Shown: piece by piece, positions 1 through 4,870 of the stretch
Position numbering within the stretch: position 1 is the stretch's first letter
Layout: every line of letters begins with the position of its first letter
From: Clostridia bacterium
Lineage (GTDB): Bacteria; Bacillota; Clostridia; Oscillospirales; CAG-382
Direction of reading: 5' to 3'
Assembly: GCA_017397605.1 (NCBI GenBank)
Contig: JAFQII010000259.1
Coordinates: 1 to 5,707 of the forward strand
Length of the DNA: 5,707 nucleotides
Notes under the pieces: generated by a model
The model's database searches: none
What the model was told of the DNA's origin: nothing
The model's input: only the letters and a program-made list of their open reading frames with translations
Made by a program: the position numbers and the translations under genes

Positions 1-468
1 GACTCTTCCTTTGAGATTCGCTATATCTTCAGTTTGCTCGGCTTTGCTGCCGCGTACCTTGTTTTCTGCGGATATCGCTTTTTCAGCAAACGTCCTTGTA
101 TCGGTGCGTATGTCTCCGTCTCCGCTGTCAGCCTGATCTCGGTTGCGCTCGGACAGTACATCGGATCGTTTGTCGGATATGCAAAACTGCAGGGCTTTAC
201 GCTCGCACAAGCCGCAAAGATTCCTTCGATGTGGTTGATTCATCTCCGTTCTACGGTTGATAAATCTCTCACATATGAACAGAGCGTTCTTGAGATGTAT
301 GACGTTTCTTCTCTGTTTTACAAGTTGCTTTGCTTCAGCCTCTTGTTCGCATTGATCGGTACGATCATCTTCCTCCTCGGTTTTCACGAAAAGAGCAAAA
401 CGCGTATTGTTCCTCTGGAAGTTGAGACGCTCCGCATTTCCAAGCAGGATGATGAGGATGCACGATAA
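1..468 (+). CDS. Unrecognised membrane protein, C-terminal 155 residues (5' end outside window)
   Basis: The reading frame is open from base 1 and ends at TAA 466-468, so this is the C-terminal part of a longer protein. A TTG at 34 could in principle start it, but there is no Shine-Dalgarno before it and the frame continues upstream. Three hydrophobic stretches are visible: about residues 8-28 (ending in an aromatic and basic boundary), about 36-58 (small residues, Ser/Val/Leu/Gly rich) and about 115-136. A roughly 50-residue more polar segment with aromatic residues lies between the second and third and may form an outside loop. A charged tail of about 20 residues, rich in Lys, Glu and Asp, follows the last helix and is probably cytoplasmic. 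I do not recognise a family and assign no function. It lies on the same strand as sigG, 83 nt upstream of it, where many Firmicutes have spoIIGA-sigE; this protein is neither. Confidence 0.75.
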   Translation, partial: DSSFEIRYIFSLLGFAAAYLVFCGYRFFSKRPCIGAYVSVSAVSLISVALGQYIGSFVGYAKLQGFTLAQAAKIPSMWLIHLRSTVDKSLTYEQSVLEMYDVSSLFYKLLCFSLLFALIGTIIFLLGFHEKSKTRIVPLEVETLRISKQDDEDAR

Positions 469-498
469 TTCATAAACACGTTACAATTACATCCGCTC

Positions 499-549
499 AA
501 GCCTCCGCCTTGTGGGAATACTAAATGAGAGTCCCACAGACGGAGGTTT
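499..549 (+). promoter_or_regulatory. Leader hairpin sequestering the sigG Shine-Dalgarno (also terminator-like)
   Basis: The outer stem pairs AAGCCTCCG (499-507) with CGGAGGTTT (541-549): nine pairs, one of them G-U. The inner stem pairs TGTGGGA (511-517) with TCCCACA (532-538), seven Watson-Crick pairs, extendable by a G-U pair (510/539). A small asymmetric internal loop separates the stems, and the apical loop is 518-531. The whole Shine-Dalgarno GGAGG (542-546) of the 552 start codon is in the right arm, so the folded RNA should block ribosome loading. The right arm is also followed by a run of T (547-551), so the same element could end transcription coming from the upstream membrane-protein gene. 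From memory, a hairpin in the B. subtilis sigG leader that limits its translation has been described. I infer a comparable role here; the fold itself is read directly from the sequence. Confidence 0.75.
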
Positions 550-551
550 TT

Positions 552-1325
552 ATGTATCATAAAGTAGAAATATGCGGAATCAACACGTCAAAGCTCGAGG
601 TGCTGACCGAGGATGAGAAAACAGAATTACTCATAAAAGCGCATAACGGAGACAGATATGCAAGAGAACGCCTGATCACGGGCAATCTGAGATTGGTTTT
701 GAGTGTGATTCAGTCTTTTCAAAACCGCGGAGAAAACCCCGACGATCTTTTTCAGGTCGGTTGTATCGGTTTGATCAAAGCGGTCGATCACTTTGATTTG
801 ACGCAGGAGGTTAAATTCAGCACCTACGCCGTCCCGCTTGTGATCGGGGAGATCAGACGTTTTTTGCGCGACAACAGCATACTGCGCGTGCCGCGATCGA
901 TGCGAGACCTTGCATACAAAGCCATGAAGGCAAAAGAAAAGCTGTCCAAAAGCTTATTGCGCGAGCCGACCGCGGAAGAAATCGCCAAAGAGCTGGGAGA
1001 GGATCTCAAAGCAATTCAAAATGCACTCGAAGCAATTGTCGATCCGATTTCACTGTTTGAGCCGGTTTATTCCGACAACGGAGATTCGGTGTTTGTGCTC
1101 GATCAGATCGGCGATTCGGTCAACACGGACGACAGTTGGTTGGACAAAATTGCGATCGGAAGTGCCATGCAAACCCTTACCCCGCGCGAGAAGCGCATTC
1201 TGACACTGCGCTATTATAACGGCAAAACGCAGACGGAGGTATCCGAAGAGATCGGCATCTCGCAAGCGCAAATTTCACGCCTTGAGAAAAACGCACTCGG
1301 CAAGGTCAAAAAGATGATCACATAA
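552..1325 (+). CDS. sigG: RNA polymerase sporulation sigma factor SigG
   Basis: This 257-residue protein (B. subtilis SigG has 260) directs late forespore gene expression after engulfment by recruiting RNA polymerase core to SigG promoters. The N-terminus carries KVEICGINTSKLEVL (4-18), which is diagnostic for SigG against SigF and SigB. Region 2 includes the core-binding segment DDLFQVGCIGLIKAVDHFD (64-82) and the -10 recognition segment FSTYAVPLVIGEIRRFLRD (89-107). Region 3 spans about 115-190. Region 4 (about 209-252) holds the -35 helix-turn-helix, KTQTEVSEEIGISQAQISRL (225-244). The start at 552 is chosen because GGAGG lies 5 nt upstream and the protein then begins like known SigG. An in-frame ATG at 525 would add nine residues, has only a weak GGGA upstream and lies in the leader hairpin loop. 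Translation is probably damped by that hairpin. I found no convincing SigF or SigG promoter upstream. Residue 43 is Thr where B. subtilis SigG has Asn45. Confidence 0.96.
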   Translation: MYHKVEICGINTSKLEVLTEDEKTELLIKAHNGDRYARERLITGNLRLVLSVIQSFQNRGENPDDLFQVGCIGLIKAVDHFDLTQEVKFSTYAVPLVIGEIRRFLRDNSILRVPRSMRDLAYKAMKAKEKLSKSLLREPTAEEIAKELGEDLKAIQNALEAIVDPISLFEPVYSDNGDSVFVLDQIGDSVNTDDSWLDKIAIGSAMQTLTPREKRILTLRYYNGKTQTEVSEEIGISQAQISRLEKNALGKVKKMIT

Positions 1326-1363
1326 CAAAATGTTCGGTATGCGGATACCGAACATTTTGTTAT
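1322..1363. terminator. Bidirectional terminator between sigG and asparagine synthetase
   Basis: A perfect 19-bp inverted repeat has arms 1322-1340 and 1345-1363 and a four-base loop GCGG. A GC-containing core (TGTTCGGTAT and its complement) is flanked by AAAA on the left and TTTT on the right, so on either strand the RNA ends in a U-rich run. This is the usual form of a shared terminator between convergent genes. The sigG stop TAA (1323-1325) lies inside the left arm. The last base of the asparagine synthetase stop (TGA, 1365-1363) is the last base of the right arm. Confidence 0.9.
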
Positions 1364-3183
1364 CAGAATGCAAACTCGACTTGATATTTGTTTAGCCAGT
1401 ATTCAAATTGGATCAGCCATGCATACAGCTGGGGCTTTGACATCAGCTGTCCGAACCACGTTACGTCTTCCCCATCAACGATAGCTCTCAAATGATCTGC
1501 GCGCAAAAGCTGATGCAATCTGCTGTTGCGGTCTTCCGCAATCGAAAGCAGTTTGTTTCGCGTAAGAGTTTCGTAAAGCGGATCGTGCGTCTTGGGATAC
1601 GGGCTCTTTTTGCGGTACAGCACGCGATCGGGCAGCCAACCTTTCATAGCTTCACGAAGAAGTGATTTTTCTACCCCGTTCTCAAATTTCCATTCCCACG
1701 GAACGTTGTACACATACTCTAAAATTCTGTGATCCGCAAACGGAACACGCACTTCCAAAGCACTGTGCATGGACATGCGGTCTTTTCGCTCCAACAGCGA
1801 TTGCATAAAATAATAAACAGAAAGCTGTGTTGCGATTCTCGCGTGGAACATGGTATCTGTGTCCCCGTCATCTCTTTGGATGCCGTCCAGGAACGCTCTG
1901 TATTTTTGTGAAAGGCAATCATAGCCTTGCGTCGGACGGACAATCGATGGCTCAAATAAACTCGCCCTTGCCATGGGATCGTGAATCCACGGAAAGAACG
2001 GGCGGGCAAGCATTTCGGGACGGTAAAACCACGGATAACCGCCAAAAATCTCATCGGAGCACTCTCCCGACAGCGTGACGGTATGATTGCGTTTGATCAG
2101 ACTGCAATAAAAGAGCAACGAAGAGTCGATATCCGCCTGCCCGGGCAGATCTCTCGCATCGACAGCATCTGTCAGCAAATCAAAAACTTGTTCGCTGGAA
2201 GCGGTCAAAACCGTATGCGAGGTGTGCAGTTCGTTTGCAAGCCATGAAGCAAAATAGTCATCGCTTTCGGGTTGGAACAATGATTTTTTGAAATGATCTT
2301 TATTCCCTTGATACTCAAATGAATAGGTTGAAAGAGTCAAGCCTTTCTTTCGGTACGCATCCGCCGCAACCGCAGTGACGACCGAGGAATCCAATCCTCC
2401 CGACAGCAAGGTACACAGCGGTACATCGCTGACCAGCTGTCTTTGAATCGCATCTGTCACCAGATCACGAACCGTCTCGATTGCTTGTTTTTTGCTGTCG
2501 TAAAACGCCTTCGGCTTGAGCTCCCAATATTTTTTTCGATGTGATCCGTGTTCGTTGACAAGTATCAGTTCGCCCGGCAACAGCTTGTGAATGTTTTGAA
2601 ACGTTCCGCTCTCCAAAAATGTCACGGGAGTCAAAAACAAAAGTTCCCAGAGCTGCTCCAAACCAAGCTTCGGCTTGACACCGGGGTATTTCAACAAGGA
2701 TTTGATTTCAGATGCAAACAAAAAAGCCCCGTTGATCGTGGTATAATACAACGGTTTGACGCCCAATCTGTCTCTGCAAACCAGCAAACGCCGTTTGGCA
2801 TCATCGTAAACCGCAAATGCAAAAATGCCGTTGAGCTTATTTGGACAATCCTCACCCCAGACAATGTACGACCACAAGACCGTTTCGGTATCGGAACGCG
2901 TTTGGGGTGTGACCCCGTACTGCGCAAGTTCCTCGTTGAGTTCTTTTTGATTGTAGATCTCTCCGTTGTATACGATCGTATAATCGGCATTCTGATACGT
3001 CAAAGTCATCGGTTGGGCACCGTTTTGAAGATCGATGACCGCAAGTCTGTTGTGTCCGAGTGCAACGAACTCATGATCAAAACAGCCATCAGCATCGGGA
3101 CCGCGATGCGACATGACTGCATTCATATGCCGCAACACCGTGACATCTTTATGATTTCCGAACATTCCGCAAATAGAACACAT
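1363..3183 (-). CDS. asnB: Asparagine synthase (glutamine-hydrolysing), AsnO-like
   Basis: This 606-residue cytoplasmic enzyme makes asparagine from aspartate, glutamine and ATP. The N-terminal class II glutamine amidotransferase domain (about 1-210) begins MCSICGMFG, giving the catalytic Cys2 once Met1 is removed. It also has SHRGPDADG (25-33), HNRLAVIDL (44-52), the glutamine-binding YNGEIYN (72-78) and SDTE (97-100). The synthetase domain (about 235-600) has the ATP PP-loop SGGLDSSVV (261-269), SGECSDEIFGGYPWF (372-386), SALEVRVPFADHR (474-486) and GVEKSLLREAM (503-513). RDRLGVKPLYY, RQLVSDVPLCTLLSGG and ARDLPGQADIDSSLL look closer to the B. subtilis AsnO (YisO) branch than to AsnB, but that is recalled similarity, not an alignment. 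The start at 3183 is set by CGGAGG at a 7-nt gap and by the need for Cys at position 2; ATG at 3189 is only 1 nt from the RBS and TTG at 3210 lies upstream of it. It is convergent with sigG. All key residues are present and the length is normal. Confidence 0.95.
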   Translation of the reverse strand: MCSICGMFGNHKDVTVLRHMNAVMSHRGPDADGCFDHEFVALGHNRLAVIDLQNGAQPMTLTYQNADYTIVYNGEIYNQKELNEELAQYGVTPQTRSDTETVLWSYIVWGEDCPNKLNGIFAFAVYDDAKRRLLVCRDRLGVKPLYYTTINGAFLFASEIKSLLKYPGVKPKLGLEQLWELLFLTPVTFLESGTFQNIHKLLPGELILVNEHGSHRKKYWELKPKAFYDSKKQAIETVRDLVTDAIQRQLVSDVPLCTLLSGGLDSSVVTAVAADAYRKKGLTLSTYSFEYQGNKDHFKKSLFQPESDDYFASWLANELHTSHTVLTASSEQVFDLLTDAVDARDLPGQADIDSSLLFYCSLIKRNHTVTLSGECSDEIFGGYPWFYRPEMLARPFFPWIHDPMARASLFEPSIVRPTQGYDCLSQKYRAFLDGIQRDDGDTDTMFHARIATQLSVYYFMQSLLERKDRMSMHSALEVRVPFADHRILEYVYNVPWEWKFENGVEKSLLREAMKGWLPDRVLYRKKSPYPKTHDPLYETLTRNKLLSIAEDRNSRLHQLLRADHLRAIVDGEDVTWFGQLMSKPQLYAWLIQFEYWLNKYQVEFAF

Positions 3184-3190
3184 ACGCATG

Positions 3191-3196
3191 CCTCCG
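3191..3196 (-). promoter_or_regulatory. Ribosome binding site deciding the asparagine synthetase start
   Basis: CGGAGG on the minus strand ends 7 nt before ATG 3183-3181. Two other in-frame starts exist: ATG 3189, 1 nt from this site, and TTG 3210, upstream of it. Only the 3183 start has correct spacing and places Cys at residue 2. Confidence 0.85.
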
Positions 3197-3211
3197 TTTT
3201 TTTCTATCAAA

Positions 3212-3240
3212 AGGATATGCAGCCTGTCTGCGGAATGTGA
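3212..3240 (-). promoter_or_regulatory. Possible SigE-type promoter of the asparagine synthetase gene
   Basis: On the minus strand TCACATT (3240-3234) is followed after 14 nt by CATATCCT (3219-3212). Compared with the B. subtilis SigE consensus as I recall it (KMATATT, 13-14 nt, CATACAMT), this matches 6 of 7 and 6 of 8 positions with correct spacing. The predicted start near 3205 gives a short leader that keeps the whole ribosome binding site. No SigA-type promoter is visible in the gap. Short degenerate motifs occur by chance, so this is a candidate only; a sporulation role for AsnO-type enzymes makes it plausible. Confidence 0.35.
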
Positions 3241-3243
3241 AAA

Positions 3244-3265
3244 GACCTCTGCAAAAGCAGAGGTC
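3244..3265 (-). terminator. Intrinsic terminator of the radical SAM / guanylate kinase-like operon
   Basis: GACCTCTGC (3244-3252) and GCAGAGGTC (3257-3265) form a perfect 9-bp stem with a four-base loop. Read on the minus strand it begins 6 nt after the kinase stop codon and is followed by TTTT (3243-3240). The plus-strand side has no T run, so it is directional. The T run overlaps the -35 of the candidate promoter for the next gene. Confidence 0.85.
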
Positions 3266-3271
3266 CGCTAA

Positions 3272-3829
3272 TTATCGGTTTTGTTCTGCCAAAACGATCT
3301 CTTTGACCTTTTTGACAGTTTCTTCGAGGCAGACGTTTTCGATACGATAGTCAAACGAATCAAGATAAGACATTTCTTCTTCATATCTGCCCAAACGGAT
3401 TTTGATTTGCTCTGCGGAATCTCCGCGACCGGTCAAGCGACGTTCCAGCTCGTCCTTGCCGATATACAAAAAGATGGTGACAACCTTGACCTCGCCTTTG
3501 AGAATCTTAGCAAGATTGACAGCACCTTTGACATCGATATCCTTGATGATGGTCTTGCCCGATGCCAGTGCTTTTGCAAGCAGTTTGCGGGAACTGCCGT
3601 AATAGCTTGTATGAATAAACTCATGCTCAAACAGTTCGCCGCTTACAATTTTCTCGCGGAACTGTTCCTCAGTCAGATAATGATACGGAAAACCTTCTAC
3701 TTCGCCCGGCCTCGGCGCCCGCGTCGTATACGTCGGCATAAAGCCAAAGGTGCTGTTTTCTTCCCCCAGCAAAGTATTGATCACCGTATTTTTGCCGACG
3801 GCGGCACATCCGGACAGTATGACAAGCAT
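3272..3829 (-). CDS. Guanylate kinase-like protein with atypical P-loop
   Basis: This 185-residue protein has the guanylate kinase fold, which in true Gmk phosphorylates GMP to GDP with ATP. Visible are a P-loop GCAAVGKNT (7-15), the GMP-binding TTRAPRPGE (35-43), YHYLTEEQF (49-57), ELFEHEF followed by SYYGSS (65-80), DIDVKGA (97-103, usual form (I/D)(I/V)xGA), the lid arginines RLTGRG (131-136) and IKIRLGRYEEEM (142-153). The nucleotide-binding loop departs from the normal GPSGxGK(G/S)T: Pro, Ser and the third Gly are replaced by Cys, Ala and Ala, while GK and Thr15 are kept. It is about 20 residues shorter than B. subtilis Gmk and begins directly at the first beta strand. The start has AGGAG (3843-3839) 9 nt upstream. 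It follows the radical SAM gene by 18 nt. It could be a functional Gmk or a paralogue with a changed substrate. Family certain, activity less so. Confidence 0.85.
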   Translation of the reverse strand: MLVILSGCAAVGKNTVINTLLGEENSTFGFMPTYTTRAPRPGEVEGFPYHYLTEEQFREKIVSGELFEHEFIHTSYYGSSRKLLAKALASGKTIIKDIDVKGAVNLAKILKGEVKVVTIFLYIGKDELERRLTGRGDSAEQIKIRLGRYEEEMSYLDSFDYRIENVCLEETVKKVKEIVLAEQNR

Positions 3830-3847
3830 AAGTTGACGCTCCTTTTT

Positions 3848-4777
3848 TTATTTTTCGCTATTATACTCTATATTTTTTGCATTGTCAAGCACCAATTTGC
3901 CTTGACAGACGTTTTCTCTCCGGAAATAACGGTTCAACGAATTGAGGACGTGCTTTTTGTCAGCACTCCACATCGGTGCCACAAGCGTTTTTTTGTCACC
4001 GTCACCCGTGATGCGGTGGATTACAATATCGCTTTGCAGACGATTGATACAGCCTGCAAGAATCCTTGCGTATGCCGCAAACGAAAGCGTGGAGATCCCG
4101 CCTTCAAGATACAGTTTGTGTAATTTGGTATGCTTCAGAACGTGCAGCAGATGAAATTTGACGCCGTCTGTTCCGAGATTCGATACATGCTCCACGCTTT
4201 GATAGATCATGTCTTCTGTTTCGTGCGGCAATCCGATGATCAGATGCGTAATGACTTTGATACCGATCGCATGCAAATCGCAAAGCGCTTTGTCATACAC
4301 GGATGTGGGATATCCCCTTCCGATCCATTCGGCCGTTTGCTCATGAATGGTTTGCAGTCCCAATTCTACCCAGACGGGTTTGATATGATTCAATTCCTCC
4401 AATAACGCGAGAACCTCTCCGGGCAGACAATCGGGGCGTGTTGCGATCGAAAGCACTGAGACGCGCGGATGCATGATCGCATCATAAAACAGTTTCTTTA
4501 AATATGCAATCGGCGCATAGGTGTTGGTATAATCCTGAAAATACGCGATGTATACGCCGTTTTTGTTTTTGTGCTCCACGCGTGAGATCGCCATGTCGAT
4601 CTGGTCGGTCACGCTTATGCCGCCTTGGGCAAATGCACCTGCGCCGTCGCAAAAAATGCATCCCTCCGTCCCGCACGTTCCATCACGGTTGGGGCATGTC
4701 ATACCGCCTTTGATTGCGATCTTATAGCCTTTTGTTCCAAACGTATCGGTGAAATATTTGTTCAGCGAAAGATACAT
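3848..4777 (-). CDS. ytqA: TIGR01212-type radical SAM protein (YtqA/YhcC family, MnmL-like)
   Basis: This 309-residue protein equals the length of E. coli YhcC and is close to B. subtilis YtqA. Family features include KYFTDTFG (7-14), CPNRDGTCGTEGCIFC (28-43) with the cluster cysteines, VWVELGLQTIHEQTAEWIGR (135-154), THLIIGLPHET (177-187) and GVKFHLLHVLKHTKL (205-219). Cysteines 28, 40 and 43 align with the family CPNRDG..GC.FC motif and would bind a [4Fe-4S] cluster and SAM; Cys35 is an extra one. YtqA proteins have been reported, as MnmL, to act in mnm5s2U34 tRNA wobble modification in Gram-positives; that role here is inferred from family. The start at 4777 is set by GGAGG (4789-4785) with a 7-nt gap. 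The frame stays open upstream to 5059, but that part overlaps the divergent gene and its promoter. No convincing SigA promoter was found; TTGCAC-17-AAGAAT is weak. It is first in an operon with the guanylate kinase-like gene. Confidence 0.92.
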   Translation of the reverse strand: MYLSLNKYFTDTFGTKGYKIAIKGGMTCPNRDGTCGTEGCIFCDGAGAFAQGGISVTDQIDMAISRVEHKNKNGVYIAYFQDYTNTYAPIAYLKKLFYDAIMHPRVSVLSIATRPDCLPGEVLALLEELNHIKPVWVELGLQTIHEQTAEWIGRGYPTSVYDKALCDLHAIGIKVITHLIIGLPHETEDMIYQSVEHVSNLGTDGVKFHLLHVLKHTKLHKLYLEGGISTLSFAAYARILAGCINRLQSDIVIHRITGDGDKKTLVAPMWSADKKHVLNSLNRYFRRENVCQGKLVLDNAKNIEYNSEK

Positions 4778-4784
4778 GATCGCC

Positions 4785-4789
4785 CCTCC
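4785..4789 (-). promoter_or_regulatory. Ribosome binding site deciding the radical SAM gene start
   Basis: GGAGG on the minus strand is followed by 7 nt and then ATG 4777-4775. This fixes the start against the much longer open frame that continues to 5059. Confidence 0.85.
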
Positions 4790-4810
4790 GAAAAGTATTC
4801 TTGCCAAATG

Positions 4811-4838
4811 TTGACTTTTGTGCAAAATATGATATAAT
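4811..4838 (+). promoter_or_regulatory. SigA promoter of the GHL10 gene
   Basis: TTGACT (4811-4816, 5 of 6) and TATAAT (4833-4838, 6 of 6) are separated by 16 nt, with an extended -10 TGA directly before TATAAT (4830-4832). Transcription should start near 4845, giving a leader of about 25 nt that contains the AAAGGTG ribosome binding site (4858-4864), 6 nt before ATG 4871. This is the strongest promoter in the window and indicates vegetative expression. Confidence 0.88.
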
Positions 4839-4870
4839 AAATCTATAAAAAGCAACGAAAGGTGTACGTT

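Noticed and set aside
464..469. GATAAT as a SigA -10 for sigG
   Set aside because: It matches TATAAT in 5 of 6 positions but overlaps the end of the upstream gene, and no -35 is found at 16-18 nt (CAAGCA region). No SigF or SigG consensus pair was found either.
2548..3240. 230-codon plus-strand open frame opposite the asparagine synthetase gene
   Set aside because: The minus-strand gene has complete family motifs over this region; the plus-strand translation resembles nothing recognisable and lacks a good ribosome binding site.
3281..4123. 280-codon plus-strand open frame spanning the kinase-like and radical SAM genes
   Set aside because: It is antisense across two well-supported genes and their junction, with Phe/Cys/Ile-rich composition typical of a shadow frame.
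4795..4856. Minus-strand promoter for the radical SAM gene (TTGCTT or TTGCAC with CATATT, TATCAT or AAGAAT)
   Set aside because: Each combination has only a half-matching -35 or -10 or poor spacing; the AT-rich stretch mostly reflects the complement of the plus-strand promoter.
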